Positions 1 through 9,400 of a stretch of 64,000 bases of DNA are shown in pieces (position 1 is the stretch's first letter; the number at the start of each line of letters is the position of its first letter). The stretch spans positions 1,319,005 to 1,383,004 of the forward strand of contig NZ_KQ955208.1 in NCBI RefSeq assembly GCF_001546115.1, written 5' to 3'. Source of the stretch: Paracoccus aminovorans (GTDB lineage Bacteria > Pseudomonadota > Alphaproteobacteria > Rhodobacterales > Rhodobacteraceae). A program made the translations under genes and the position numbers. The notes beneath the pieces were generated by a model. The model had not been told where the DNA came from. It was given only the letters and a program-made list of their open reading frames with translations, and did not search any database.

Positions 1-560
1 TGGCTGCCCTGGTCAGTGTTCATGATCCCCGGCGCGCCGAAGCGGTGGATGGCCTCCTTCAGCGCCTCAACGCAGAAGTCGGCCTCCAGCGTGTTCGAGA
101 TGCGCCAGGCCAGAACCTTGCGTGTGAACCAGTCCATGATGGCCACCAGATACAGGAAGCCGCGCCGCATCGGCAGGTAGGTGATATCGGCGCACCAGAC
201 CTGGCCGGGACGATCCACCCGCAGCCCGCCCAGCAGGTAGGGCCAGGTCTTGTGGCCCTTCCTCGGCTTGCTGGTGTTGGGCTTCTGATAGATCGGCATC
301 AGGCGCATAAGTCGCATGAGCCGCCGAATGCGCTTCTGGTTCACGCCATGGCCTTCGTTCTGCAGGTGCCAGGTCATCTGGCGAACCCCATAGAACGGCG
401 TGTCGAGGAACTGCCGGTCGATCAGCCGCATCAGGCCGAGGTTCTGATCCGTCTCTCCAGCCGGCTCGTGGTAGAACGACGAGCGCGAGATCGACAGCAG
501 GCGGCACTGCGCCCCGATGGACAGCGCCGGGTGGTTCCGTTCGATCATCCCACGCCTCAC
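1..560 (-). CDS. IS3-family transposase OrfB (partial, runs off the left edge)
   Basis: This is the integrase-type catalytic half of an IS3 transposase. From a GTG at 560 the product begins VRRGMIERNHPALSIGAQ and continues with the family hallmarks SRSSFYHEP, a D-FYGVRQM segment and the first catalytic aspartate region (VWCADITYLP followed by FLYLVAIMDWFTRKVLAW). It breaks off at the window edge near GIMNTDQGSQ. The GTG overlaps the orfA stop codon (GTGA), the usual arrangement for coupled or frameshifted expression in this family. Later catalytic residues lie outside the window, so intactness cannot be judged. Confidence 0.8.
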   Translation of the reverse strand, partial: MRRGMIERNHPALSIGAQCRLLSISRSSFYHEPAGETDQNLGLMRLIDRQFLDTPFYGVRQMTWHLQNEGHGVNQKRIRRLMRLMRLMPIYQKPNTSKPRKGHKTWPYLLGGLRVDRPGQVWCADITYLPMRRGFLYLVAIMDWFTRKVLAWRISNTLEADFCVEALKEAIHRFGAPGIMNTDQGS

Positions 561-853
561 TTTCCGGTCCACGGCTTGAGCTTTCGTGACAAAAAATCGT
601 TGGCGACAGCCAGCTCCCCGATCTTGGCATGCAGTGATCGGACCGTCTCTTCATCCACCTCCGTCGAGGGCTTCTTGCCGCCGCGCTCGAAGATATCCGC
701 AGCTCCGTCGAGCAGCGCCTTCTTCCATTGATGGATCATCGTCGGATGCACGCCGTATTCGCCCGCCAGCTCTGACACAGTGCGCTCGCCCTTAACGGCC
801 TCGAGCGCCACGCGCGCCTTGAAGCCCGCGTCATGGTTTCTGCGTTTCCGCAT
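557..853 (-). CDS. IS3-family transposase OrfA
   Basis: A 98-residue helix-turn-helix protein that binds the ends of the insertion sequence. It begins MRKRRNHDAGFKARVALEAV and shows the IS3/IS911 OrfA pattern: a basic N terminus, an HTH around residues 20-50 (VSELAGEYGVHPTMIHQWKK), then a coiled segment leading to LSRKLKPWTGK. The stop overlaps the orfB GTG by three bases. The gene looks complete and undamaged. Confidence 0.85.
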   Translation of the reverse strand: MRKRRNHDAGFKARVALEAVKGERTVSELAGEYGVHPTMIHQWKKALLDGAADIFERGGKKPSTEVDEETVRSLHAKIGELAVANDFLSRKLKPWTGK

Positions 854-934
854 TCCTGATCTCCTCGTTCTTGGAGACCAGCAAACGTCAGATCGTAGCT
901 TCCGTCACTGTCCGATTTCCGGGGAGCAGCTCAC

Positions 935-1505
935 TCCCAGCACCCGCGAGATCCATGACGCGAAGCTCGTCACAGCGAGACGAGCTTCAAGGCCAGTGAC
1001 CGGACCTATGGCGCGCGCCGCGTCTGGCCTGATGTCCTGGAAGAAGGGCTGGCCTGCGGCAGAAGGCTGGCTCCATGTCGCAGTCGTGCTGGATCTCTTT
1101 TCCCGGCGTGCCGTGGGCTGGTCCATGAAGGCTGACAGGGATGCCTCACTGGTCATGGACGCGCTGATGATGGCGGTCTGGCGACGCGGGAAAGTCGATG
1201 CGCTGCTTCATCATTCGGACCGGGGATCGCAATACACAAGCGAGCAGTTCCAGCGGCTTCTGGCCGACAATGGGATCACCTGCTCGATGAGCCGTGCGGG
1301 TAACGTCTGGGACAATTCGGCAATGGAGAGCTTCTTCTCAACACTGAAGACCGAACGGACAGCCAGCAAGGTCTATCGAACCCGAAACGAAGCGCGTGCC
1401 GACGTCTTCGATTACATCGAGCGCTTCTACAACCCGCGAAGGTGGCACTCGAAACTGGGCTACATCAGCCCCATGGAGTTCGAAGCCCGCGCTATGCTAG
1501 CTTAA
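935..1505 (+). pseudogene. IS3-family transposase remnant (second element)
   Basis: The 3' half is a well-preserved OrfB catalytic region: AEGWLHVAVVLDLFSRRAVGWSM, then HHSDRGSQYTSEQF, CSMSRAGNVWDNSAMESFF and the C-terminal FYNPRRWHSKLGYISP. The 5' part is broken. Around 985-1030 the family segment SFKASDRTYGARRVW lies in another frame, and the stretch that should hold the first catalytic aspartate (between ACG near 1060 and AEGW near 1062) is deleted, which also shifts frame. The N terminus is missing because the neighbouring IS3 starts at 934. The right terminus is likely near 1533, where the minus strand reads TGAGCTTCTGCCGGTTTCG. Confidence 0.8.
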
Positions 1506-1577
1506 CCCGCCGTCCACGAAACCGGCAGAAGCTCAAGTTTCCGCCTTCGCATGATTCAGGCACCGCAAGGAGACCTG

Positions 1578-2024
1578 ATGATGAGCAGCCTTTTCTGGCT
1601 GACTGAAGCGCAGATGACGCGGCTTGAGCCCTTCTTTCCCAAGAGCCATGGCAAGCCGCGCGTCGATGACCGTCGGGTGTTGAGTGGGATAATCTTCATC
1701 AATCGCAATGGCTTGCGGTGGCAAGATGCGCCCCGAGGGAATACGGCCCGCCGAAGACCCTCTGCAACCGCTGGAAGCGATGGAGCGACAAGGGGGTCTT
1801 CGCCCGGAGGATGGACAGTCTGGCGTCCGAGGCGACCGTTCCGAAGACGGTGATGATCGATGCAACCTCCCTGAAGGTGCCCCGCTCGGCGACCAGCCTG
1901 CGGCCGAAAAGGGGGACCCGGCGATCAAAGGGGCCGTCTGATCGGTCGCAGTCCGAGGGCCAGAAAACAGTCCGGGGGACTGTTTCCCGAGGACGGGCGG
2001 CATGAACACCAAGCTGCATGCCGT
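1578..2024 (+). pseudogene. IS5-family transposase remnant
   Basis: The start at 1578 follows an AAGGAG ribosome site and gives MMSSLFWLTEAQMTRLEPFF, continuing through KPRVDDRRVLSGIIFINRNG to RWQDAP, a typical IS5-family (IS427-like) N terminus. Near 1735 the frame changes and the protein continues as YGPPKTLCNRWKRWSDKG and VPKTVMIDATSLK. A further frame change brings in MNTKLHAV at about 2002-2025, after which transposase similarity stops abruptly. The right end is fused to the opposite-strand recombinase fragment. It is non-functional and the catalytic C terminus is absent. Confidence 0.75.
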
Positions 2025-3545
2025 GGCGCAGGCTGTGGAAGGCCGTCTTGTCGGCCTTGATGCCAATGGCCTCCATGTAGGGCGAGAAGAACTTGGTCAC
2101 GTTGTGCGAGTAATAGCCTTTGCCACCCATTTTCAGATCGGGGAACAGACGGGCATTTGGCGGGGAGTTCCTGCGGCGGTCCTCCACCAGGGCCATGAAG
2201 CCCAGCGCTTTTAGCTGGTCATGGATGGGGACCATGCGCCGGGCGTTGGCAGTCTCGACCCGCTTGCCCTCCGCGTCATCGGTCACATGCAGATGGCCAT
2301 TCCGTCCTGTTCCTTGACATCCGACAGAGGAGTTGCCCGAGTTCATTGGACCGGGCACCTGTCCATAGGCCCAGCAGCACAAGCCAGAACCGCCAATCCT
2401 CGGACATGACCACATTGCCGGTTTCGTGGCGGAAGCGTGTTGACCGGCAGGACCGCCAAACAGGGCTTCTGCACAGCTTGCCCAGTTCTTCGGGTGACAG
2501 CGGGTCGCGCTTGTCCTTGGCGCTGACCCGATCTTTGAGCCGCAGCCCGGACACAGGGTTCAGGACTGTTCCGACCGTGTTTGGGTCGGCCCAGCGAAAG
2601 AACGACCCGACACGCAGCAGGGCCTTGTTGAAGTTCGCGACCGACATGGGCGCCATGCCCAGCGCCTCGGCCTTCTCTGCGGCATCGGCATAGGAGAGCC
2701 CGCGCAGCACCTTGGACTTGGCGACGTTGGGCGGCAGTTTCATCAGCACCGCCTTGAAGCGCAGCCCATCGGCCTTGCCATAGGCGGTCACGGGTTGTCC
2801 CCGGCGATCTCGGCAAAGACCCCGAGCCAATGCCGGTGGTCGTCCCGGGCCTTCTCGGACCAGTCGGCACGGGACTTCTCGGCGATCCATTCCTTGACCT
2901 TTTCGGACAGCAGCGGGGCCGAGGCGCTGGGCGCTGAGGGGGCTTGCGGGGTTACGACCACAGCACCCTGATGCCGTCTTTGCATGGCCTCTGCGGCCTC
3001 CACAGCGGCAGCCCGCAAGGCAGCGACAAGGCGGGTCCGGGAGGGTGACGAGGGCGACAGCCGCAGCCCGAGGCCAGCCAGGACCGCATCCGCTTCGGCA
3101 TCCGCAGAGGGGCTGCGGCCACCACGGGCATAGTCGCGGCGGGCCATGCCCAGCAGGCCAGAGACCCCCGCGCCATGAGCGTCAAAGCCGGGGCGGGCAT
3201 CCTCGGGGGCATCATCATCCGCAAAGCCCTCCTGCCGGATGTCATCATCCAGTTCCAGCAGGTGGCGGTAATAGGCGGCTTTGGCGGCTTCAATTTGGTC
3301 AGGTGTCAGGTCATCAAGGAGGCTGCCCGTTCCAGGGCGATCTTGCGGCGGTGGGCTTGAAAGCGCCCGTCTACCTCCACCGCAGCCAGACGGACCAGCC
3401 GCAGAGCCTCGGCATAATCCTTGGTCCTGAGCGAGAACACCTCGGCGGTCTTGGGGTAGCTGTCCCTGATGTCCGTGGGGGTGGTGGCGCGGTGGTAATA
3501 GACCGCCCCACGGTGGGCCAAGCGGGTGTGTCCGGGCACGGCCAT
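2020..3545 (-). pseudogene. Tyrosine recombinase (integrase), frameshifted and 3'-truncated
   Basis: Read from ATG at 3545 (MAVPGHTRLAHRGAVYYHRA), this matches the N-terminal domain of alphaproteobacterial site-specific recombinases (DUF6538 type) and continues with a SAM-like core-binding region (LLSEKVKEWIAEKSRADWSE). The catalytic domain shows WTGARSNELGQL (first catalytic Arg) and FHSLRHG (His-x-x-Arg), but the sequence ends there against the IS5 remnant, so the active-site tyrosine is missing. Frame changes near 3310, 2795 and 2350 break the gene. It starts 95 bp from the 3' end of tRNA-Ala, the position expected for an integrase of an element inserted at that tRNA. Confidence 0.8.
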
Positions 3546-3639
3546 CAGCCTCTCCACTGTAACACACCACCGTGACACAAGCCGAAATTCAACCAAGCAT
3601 TGCTGAGAAGTATTTAGATTTCAACGCTTTGCGACTGAC

Positions 3640-3715
3640 TGGTGGAGCCGAGGGGAATCGAACCCCTGGCCTCATCATTGCGAACGATGCGCTCTACCAA
3701 CTGAGCTACGGCCCC
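3640..3715 (-). tRNA. tRNA-Ala (anticodon CGC)
   Basis: The minus strand folds as a 76-nt cloverleaf. The acceptor arm is GGGGCCG paired with CGGCTCC, followed by A and an encoded CCA. The D arm is GCTC-AGTTGGTA-GAGC, the anticodon loop is TTCGCAA with anticodon CGC, and the T arm contains GGTTCGATTCC. The third acceptor pair is G3:U70, the identity element of alanine tRNAs, which confirms the assignment. The 3' end faces the integrase remnant, so this tRNA probably served as the attachment site of a now degraded island. Confidence 0.95.
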
Positions 3716-3759
3716 ATCCGGCTGCTATCTCGCCCAAGGCCCGGGGGTTGTCAAGGGCG

Positions 3760-3788
3760 GAATGCCGGGAGCCCCGGCATTCTTTTTT
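3760..3788 (+). terminator. Hairpin followed by a T-run
   Basis: GAATGCCGGG and CCCGGCATTC form a 10-bp stem around a three-base loop, followed on the plus strand by six Ts. That is the shape of an intrinsic terminator reading rightwards, yet the flanking genes (tRNA-Ala and gcvP) are both on the minus strand. It may shield gcvP from antisense transcription or be part of a bidirectional structure. Confidence 0.5.
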
Positions 3789-3826
3789 CCCAGCACGCAT
3801 CCCCGCCGACCGGCCGCCGGGCACCC

Positions 3827-6652
3827 CTATTCCGCCGCCTCGGCATAGCTTTCCAGCGGCGGGCAGGTGCAGACCAGGTTGCGGTCGCCATAGGCATTGT
3901 CCACCCGCCCGACCGGAGGCCAGTACTTGTCCACCCGGAACGCCCCGGGCGGGAAACAGCCCTGTTCGCGCGAATAGGCGCGGTCCCAACCGGCGACCAG
4001 GTCCTCGACCGTATGGGGCGCGTGGCGCAGCGGGCTGGCATCGGGCGCGATGCGGCCATCGGCCACCGCGGCAATCTCGTCGCGGATCGCCAGGAAGGCG
4101 GTGATCAGCCGGTCGATCTCGGCCTTGGTTTCCGACTCGGTCGGCTCGACCATCAGCGTGCCGGCGACCGGCCAGCTCATCGTCGGTGCGTGGAAGCCGT
4201 TGTCGATCAGCCGCTTGGCGATGTCGTCCACGGTCACGCCATGCTCGGCAAAGGGCCGCATGTCCAGGATGCACTCATGCGCGACCCGGCCACGGTTGCC
4301 CATGAACAGCACCGGATAGGCCGAGGCCAGCCGGCTGGCGATGTAATTCGCGTTCAGGATCGCGACGCGCGTCGCCTGGGTCAGCCCGGCCCCGCCCATC
4401 ATCAGGATATAGGCCCAGGAGATCAGGAGGATCGAGGCCGAGCCCCAGGGCGCCGCCGAAACCGCGCCCGCGCCCGTCCGCGGATCGGCCGGCAGATAAG
4501 GCGTCAGATGCGCCTTAACCCCGATCGGCCCCATGCCGGGACCGCCGCCGCCATGCGGGATGGCGAAGGTCTTGTGCAGGTTCAGGTGGCTGACGTCGCC
4601 GCCGATCTCGCCCGGCCGCACCAGCCCGACCAGCGCATTCATGTTGGCGCCGTCGATATAGACCTGGCCGCCGTGGCGGTGGGTGATGTCGCAGACCTCG
4701 CGGATGGTGTCCTCGAACACGCCATGCGTGCTGGGATAGGTGATCATCACCGCCGCCAGCCTGTCCCCCGCCTTCGCGGCATGGGCGGCGAAATCCTCGA
4801 GGTCGATGTCGCCGTTCGGCGCCGACTTCACCACCACGACCTTCATCCCCGCCATCTGCGCCGAGGCCGGGTTGGTGCCATGCGCGGACACCGGAATCAG
4901 GCAGATGTCGCGATCCTCGCCGCGCGCCTTGTGATAGGCGGCGATGGTCAGCAGGCCGGCGTATTCCCCCTGCGCGCCGCTGTTCGGCTGCAGGGAAAAC
5001 GCGTCATAGCCGGTGATCGCGCACAGCTTCCCGGTCAGGTCGGCAAAGACCTCGTGATAGCCGGCGGCCTGGTCCTCGGGGGCAAAGGGGTGCAGCGCGG
5101 CGAATTCGGGCCAAGTGATCGGCATCATCTCGGTCGCCGCATTCAGCTTCATCGTGCAGGAGCCCAGCGGGATCATCGCCCGGTCGAGCGCCAGGTCGCG
5201 GTCCGACAAGCGGCGCATATAGCGCATCATCTCGGATTCCGCCCGGTTCATGTGAAAGACCGGATGGGTCAGGTAGTCGCTTTCGCGCAGCAGGCCCTCG
5301 GGGATCGCCGGCGCCCGGGCCGGCACCGCCGGCTCCGAAATGCCGAAGGCGTCCAGCACCCGCGCGATGACGCCCGCATCCGTGGTCTCGTCGACCGCGA
5401 TGCCGACCCGGTCGCGGCCCACCTTGCGCAGGTTGATGCCGCGATGCCGGGCGGCGGCGAGGATGCCGGCCTGCCCCACGCCCACCCGCACGGTCAGCGT
5501 GTCGAAGAACGCCTCCGGCGCCACCTCGGCCCCGGCTGCGCGCAGGGCATCCGCCAGCGTCACCGCGTTCAGATGCACGCGCTGCGCAATGGCGCGCAAG
5601 CCCTCGGGCCCGTGGAACACCGCGTAGAAGCTGGCCATCACCGCCAGCAGCGCCTGGGCGGTGCAGACGTTGCTGGTCGCCTTCTCGCGGCGGATGTGCT
5701 GCTCGCGGGTTTGCAGGGACAGGCGATAGGCGCGGTTGCCCTTGGCATCGACCGAGACGCCGACGATGCGCCCCGGCATCGCCCGCTTCATCTCGTCGCG
5801 GCAGGCCATGAAGCCGGCGTGCGGGCCGCCATAGCCCATGGGCACGCCGAAGCGTTGCGCCGAGCCGACGGCGATATCGGCGCCCATCGCGCCCGGATCC
5901 TTCAGCACGCAAAGCGCCAGCAGATCGGTCGCCATCACCGCGACCGCCCCCGCCTGGTGCAGCGCGTCGATCTCGGCGGAATAGTCCCGGATCTCGCCGA
6001 AGGTGCCGGGATACTGGAAGATCGCGCCAAAGACCGCCGAGGGGTCATAATCGCCGCGCAGGATCTCGATGCCCAGGGGCGCGGCCCTTGTCTCGATCAC
6101 CGAGACGGTCTGCGGGTGCAGCCCGTCGCTGATAAAGAAGCCGCGCGCCTTGGACTTCGCCACGCGCTGCGCCATGGCCATCGCCTCGGCCGCCGCCGTC
6201 GCCTCGTCCAGCAGGCTCGCATTGGCGACGGGCAGGCCGGTCAGGTCCGACACCATGGTCTGGAAATTCAGCAGTGCCTCCAGCCGCCCCTGGGCGATCT
6301 CGGGCTGATAGGGCGTATAGGCGGTATACCAGGCCGGGTTCTCCAGGATATTGCGCTGGATCGCCGGCGGCGTGACGGTGCCGTAATAGCCCTGCCCGAT
6401 CAGGCTGGTCATCACCCTGTTGCGTCCCGCCACCTCGCGCATCCGCGCCAGCAGCGCGGCCTCGGACAGCGCCGGCCAGTCCAGCGCCTCGGCCTGGCGG
6501 ATGCCGGCGGGCACGGTCTGCGCGATCAGTTCGTCCAGGCTCTCGACCCCGACGGCGGCCAGCATCGCCTGCATCTCGGCCGGAGACGGCCCGATATGGC
6601 GCCGGTTGGCGAAATCGTCGGGGTTGTAGTCAGTCGGCGTCCACTTGCCCAT
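3827..6652 (-). CDS. gcvP: Glycine dehydrogenase (decarboxylating), P protein of the glycine cleavage system
   Basis: The P protein is a cytoplasmic PLP enzyme. It decarboxylates glycine and passes the aminomethyl group to lipoyl-GcvH. The 941-residue product is full length for the one-chain form. It begins [21 protein letters not shown] and contains the PLP-lysine motif [21 protein letters not shown] in the second half, plus the repeated N-terminal half ([18 protein letters not shown] segment, [14 protein letters not shown]). Two in-frame ATGs are adjacent (6655 and 6652); the second is better spaced from GAGG. It is the last gene of gcvT-gcvH-gcvP, separated from gcvH by about 135 bp that hold a terminator-like repeat. 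Confidence 0.97.
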   Translation of the reverse strand: MGKWTPTDYNPDDFANRRHIGPSPAEMQAMLAAVGVESLDELIAQTVPAGIRQAEALDWPALSEAALLARMREVAGRNRVMTSLIGQGYYGTVTPPAIQRNILENPAWYTAYTPYQPEIAQGRLEALLNFQTMVSDLTGLPVANASLLDEATAAAEAMAMAQRVAKSKARGFFISDGLHPQTVSVIETRAAPLGIEILRGDYDPSAVFGAIFQYPGTFGEIRDYSAEIDALHQAGAVAVMATDLLALCVLKDPGAMGADIAVGSAQRFGVPMGYGGPHAGFMACRDEMKRAMPGRIVGVSVDAKGNRAYRLSLQTREQHIRREKATSNVCTAQALLAVMASFYAVFHGPEGLRAIAQRVHLNAVTLADALRAAGAEVAPEAFFDTLTVRVGVGQAGILAAARHRGINLRKVGRDRVGIAVDETTDAGVIARVLDAFGISEPAVPARAPAIPEGLLRESDYLTHPVFHMNRAESEMMRYMRRLSDRDLALDRAMIPLGSCTMKLNAATEMMPITWPEFAALHPFAPEDQAAGYHEVFADLTGKLCAITGYDAFSLQPNSGAQGEYAGLLTIAAYHKARGEDRDICLIPVSAHGTNPASAQMAGMKVVVVKSAPNGDIDLEDFAAHAAKAGDRLAAVMITYPSTHGVFEDTIREVCDITHRHGGQVYIDGANMNALVGLVRPGEIGGDVSHLNLHKTFAIPHGGGGPGMGPIGVKAHLTPYLPADPRTGAGAVSAAPWGSASILLISWAYILMMGGAGLTQATRVAILNANYIASRLASAYPVLFMGNRGRVAHECILDMRPFAEHGVTVDDIAKRLIDNGFHAPTMSWPVAGTLMVEPTESETKAEIDRLITAFLAIRDEIAAVADGRIAPDASPLRHAPHTVEDLVAGWDRAYSREQGCFPPGAFRVDKYWPPVGRVDNAYGDRNLVCTCPPLESYAEAAE

Positions 6653-6704
6653 CATCGGCCTCGTCGGAATAACATTTGCCTGGAAACCGCCCGGGAAGCC
6701 CCGG

Positions 6705-6759
6705 CCTTCTCCGTTGTGAAAATACCCTCTGGGGGTGCGGGGGGCGAAGCGCCCCCGCC
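6705..6759 (-). repeat. 3'-end repeat, copy A (between gcvH and gcvP)
   Basis: On the minus strand a GGGGGCGC-TTCG-CCCCC hairpin is followed by ACCCCCAGA and then GGGTATTTTCACAACGGAG, a diverged copy of the eight-member motif described in the findings. It follows the gcvH stop in the orientation of transcription. The hairpin could partly terminate transcription before gcvP. Confidence 0.6.
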
Positions 6760-6788
6760 ATCGCCGGGCCGTCAGGCCCGGCAAAACA

Positions 6789-7145
6789 TCACCCGATCAG
6801 CGCCTGATAGGCGGCCTCGTCCATGAAGCCCGACAGATCGGCATCGGCCGGCTTGATGCGAAAGAACCAGGTGCCCATGGCGTCCTGGTTCACCGCGCCG
6901 GGATCGTCGGGCAGGCTTTCGTTCACCGCGGTGATCACCCCCGCCAGCGGCGCCACGATATCCGAGGCCGCCTTCACCGATTCGATCACCACGATCTCCT
7001 CGCCGGCCTCGACCTCGCGGCCGACCTCGGGCAGCTCGATGAACACCACGTCGCCCAGCTGCTCGCTGGCGTGGGCGGTGATGCCGACGGTGATCTCGTC
7101 GCCCTCCGGCTTCAGCCACTCATGGTCTTCGGTAAATTTCAGCAT
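6789..7145 (-). CDS. gcvH: Glycine cleavage system H protein
   Basis: GcvH is the lipoylated carrier that shuttles the aminomethyl group between GcvP and GcvT and is reoxidised by a lipoamide dehydrogenase encoded elsewhere. The 118-residue protein begins [20 protein letters not shown], has the ELPEVGREV fold core and the lipoylation motif IESVKAAS with the modified lysine at about position 58, and ends in [14 protein letters not shown]. All are standard for the family. The ATG at 7145 is preceded by GAGAGG. It lies 10 bp downstream of gcvT and is co-transcribed with it under the glycine riboswitch. Confidence 0.96.
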   Translation of the reverse strand: MLKFTEDHEWLKPEGDEITVGITAHASEQLGDVVFIELPEVGREVEAGEEIVVIESVKAASDIVAPLAGVITAVNESLPDDPGAVNQDAMGTWFFRIKPADADLSGFMDEAAYQALIG

Positions 7146-7155
7146 CTCTGGCCTC

Positions 7156-8268
7156 TCAACGCTTGTAGCCGGGTTGGTGGAAAGGAAGCGGGGTGATCGT
7201 CGCTGGCAGCCGCTTGCCGCGCAGCTCGGCCCAGACCGTGTCGCCGGGCGCCAGCGCCGCCGGCAGGATCGCCATGGCGATGGGCGCGCCGACCGAGGGG
7301 CCGAAGCCGCCGGAACAGACCGTGCCGATCTGCGCCCCGCCCTCGGCCGCATCGAAGATCGCGACGCCTTCGCGGATCGGCGCCCGGCCCTCGGGGCGCA
7401 GGCCCTGCCGGACCCGCGCCGGACCCGCGGCCAGTTCCGCCAGCACCGTCTCGGCGCCCGGGAAGCCGCCGGCCCGCGCACCGCCCGCGCGGCGCAGCTT
7501 CGGAATCGACCAGCCCAGCCCCGCCGCGCCCGGCGTGGTTTCGGCGTCCATGTCGTGGCCGTAGAGCGGCATCCCGGCCTCCAGCCGCAGGCTGTCGCGG
7601 GCGCCCAGGCCGATGGGCGCCACCTCGGGCTGGTCCAGCAGCGCCCGCGCCAGCGCCTCGACCTGCCCCAGCGGCACCGAGATCTCGAACCCGTCCTCGC
7701 CGGTATAGCCCGAGCGGCTGATCCAGAGCCGCGCGCCCTGCCAGTCGAATTCGGCCACGTCCATGAAGCGCATCGCGGCGACGCCCGGCAGCAGCCGCGC
7801 CAGCACCGCCTCGGCCTCGGGGCCCTGCAAGGCCAGCAAGCCGCGATCCGTCACCGGCTCGACCGTCACGCCCTGGGCTTCCAGCTGCCGCAGATGCGCG
7901 ATGTCCTGCGCGGCGCAGGCGGCGTTCACCACCAGATACAGGTGGTCGCCCTTGTTGGCGATCATCAGGTCGTCCAGCACGCCGCCCGCCGCATTGGTGA
8001 ACAGGCCGTAGCGCTGCCGCCCCTCGGCCAGGCCCTGCACATCGGCGGGCACCAGGGTTTCCAGCGCCCGCGCCACATCCGGCCCGCGCAGGATCACCTG
8101 GCCCATGTGGCTGACGTCGAACAGCCCCGCATGCGCGCGGGTATGCAGGTGCTCGGCCAGCACGCCCATGGGATATTGCACCGGCATCTCCCAGCCGGCA
8201 AAGGGCACCATGCGCGCACCCAGCGCGACGTGCAGATCGTGAAGCGGCGTGCGCTGTAGCTCGGCCAT
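7156..8268 (-). CDS. gcvT: Aminomethyltransferase, T protein of the glycine cleavage system
   Basis: GcvT moves the aminomethyl group from GcvH to tetrahydrofolate, releasing ammonia and forming methylene-THF. The 370-residue product begins MAELQRTPLHDLHVALGARM and carries the family segments PFAGWEMPVQYP, LFDVSHMGQ, and SGYTGEDGFEI, with the C-terminal barrel ending TITPLPFHQPGYKR. An ATG six bases upstream (8274) directly abuts AGGAG, so the ATG at 8268 with normal spacing is preferred. It is the first gene of the operon and lies directly below the glycine riboswitch. Confidence 0.96.
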   Translation of the reverse strand: MAELQRTPLHDLHVALGARMVPFAGWEMPVQYPMGVLAEHLHTRAHAGLFDVSHMGQVILRGPDVARALETLVPADVQGLAEGRQRYGLFTNAAGGVLDDLMIANKGDHLYLVVNAACAAQDIAHLRQLEAQGVTVEPVTDRGLLALQGPEAEAVLARLLPGVAAMRFMDVAEFDWQGARLWISRSGYTGEDGFEISVPLGQVEALARALLDQPEVAPIGLGARDSLRLEAGMPLYGHDMDAETTPGAAGLGWSIPKLRRAGGARAGGFPGAETVLAELAAGPARVRQGLRPEGRAPIREGVAIFDAAEGGAQIGTVCSGGFGPSVGAPIAMAILPAALAPGDTVWAELRGKRLPATITPLPFHQPGYKR

Positions 8269-8313
8269 GGGCATCTCCTGTTTCCCGGACAGGGTGATCC
8301 CGCCCGCATCAGA

Positions 8314-8480
8314 TGCCCCCTCTGTCCCTGCCCCGACCGGGGCGCCTGAGATCGTTATCCCTTCGGCGGGCGGCCCTGGGCCGCCTCTCTCCAGAGTCTT
8401 CGGCGGAAAACGGTCCCTTTGCCTGAGAGATTCCCGGGGCGGTTGCTCCTTCGGCCCTGACTTGCGCCAGCGTCTCCCGA
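8314..8480 (-). promoter_or_regulatory. Tandem glycine riboswitch
   Basis: The minus strand carries two glycine aptamers in series. The first runs from GGGAGACG through GCCGAAGGAGCAACC and GGAATCTCTCAGGCAAAGG to ACTCTGGAGAGAG. The second has CGCCGAAGGGATAACG and ATCTCAGGC and closes with GGGACAGAGGGGG. These are the conserved gcvT-element sequences. It lies 46 bp above the gcvT start and would switch on the gcv operon when glycine is abundant, either at transcription or by exposing the AGGAG site. Confidence 0.95.
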
Positions 8481-8557
8481 TTTCCGACTTAAGTCGTAGC
8501 CGGCACGCGCGAAGCTGACAAGAGCCCTGCACCGTTTTGTCGCATCGGTTCCATGGC

Positions 8558-9340
8558 TCAGATCGAGATATTCGAGGCGCCGCCGTCCAGCAGCAGGTTC
8601 TGGCCGACGATGAAGCGGGCATGCTGGCTGCACAGGAAGGCGCAGGCGGCGCCGAAATCCTCGGGCAGGCCATAGCTGTGGGTCGGGATCGTCGCCTCGC
8701 GCCGGCGCCGGGCCTCGGTGATCTCGATGCCCTCGGCTTGGGCCACGCCCTTGTCCAGCGCATAGGCGCGCTCGGTCGCATGGATCCCGGGCAGCAGGTT
8801 GTTCACCACCACGCCCGAGCCCGCCACCTGCCGCGACATGCCGGCGACAAAGCCGGTCAGCCCGGCGCGGGCGGCGTTCGACAAGCCCAGGATGGCGATG
8901 GGCGTGCGTACCGATTGCGAGGTGATGTTGACGACCCGGCCCCAGCCGCGCTGCATCATCCCCGGCACCAGCGCCTGCATCAGCGCCACGGCGGTCAGCA
9001 TGTTGGCGTCCAGCGCCCGGATGAAATCCTCGCGCGACCAGTCGGTCCACTTGCCGGGCGGCGGCCCGCCGGCGTTGTTGACCAGGATATCGGCCGCGCC
9101 GCCCAGGGCCGCCAGCACCGCGGCGCGGCCCGCCTCGGTGGTGATGTCAGCCGCAACCGGCGTCACCCGGACGCCGTGGCGCGCGGCGATATCGTGGGCG
9201 GTGGCCTCAAGCGCCTCGGCGCCGCGGGCGTTGATGACCAGATCGACCCCGGCCTCGGCCAGCGCCTCGGCGCAGCCGCGGCCAAGTCCCTTCGAGGCCG
9301 CGCAGACCAGCCCCTTCTTGCCCCTGATGCCCAGATCCAT
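8558..9340 (-). CDS. Short-chain dehydrogenase/reductase family protein with an altered active site
   Basis: A 260-residue Rossmann-fold protein. The nucleotide motif is ASKGLGRG (residues 15-22, in place of TGxxxGxG), the core is NNAGG at 88-92, and Ser141 lies in NITSQS. Where classical SDRs have Tyr-x-x-x-Lys, this protein has Ser154-N-A-A-Arg158. The same replacement is seen in a recognised subgroup of SDR proteins, so it may be real rather than damage, but the substrate is unknown. ATG at 9340 follows AAAGGA; an ATG 24 bp upstream has no ribosome site. It is the last gene of the leftward flh-like group. Confidence 0.75.
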   Translation of the reverse strand: MDLGIRGKKGLVCAASKGLGRGCAEALAEAGVDLVINARGAEALEATAHDIAARHGVRVTPVAADITTEAGRAAVLAALGGAADILVNNAGGPPPGKWTDWSREDFIRALDANMLTAVALMQALVPGMMQRGWGRVVNITSQSVRTPIAILGLSNAARAGLTGFVAGMSRQVAGSGVVVNNLLPGIHATERAYALDKGVAQAEGIEITEARRRREATIPTHSYGLPEDFGAACAFLCSQHARFIVGQNLLLDGGASNISI

Positions 9341-9400
9341 GGCGTTCCTTTCGCTGTCGGTCACCCGACAGGGAAGCGCGGGCGCGGGCGATTGTCCAGT

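Larger units (their letters stand above)
1..934 (-). mobile_element. IS3-family insertion sequence, left end and most of its length
   Basis: The element is read on the minus strand and contains orfA and most of orfB; the rest lies beyond the left edge of the window. Its left terminus is placed at 934, where the minus strand begins TGAGCTGCTCCCCGGAAATC, a typical IS3-family terminal repeat starting with TG. The adjacent sequence from 935 belongs to a different, degraded IS3 element, so this copy probably inserted into the older one. The other end and any target duplication cannot be seen. Confidence 0.75.

Noticed and set aside
3572..6826. A very long plus-strand open frame opposite gcvP
   Set aside because: It is the shadow of gcvP in GC-rich DNA: the composition is His/Arg/Gly-rich without any domain, and gcvP on the other strand matches its family over its full length.
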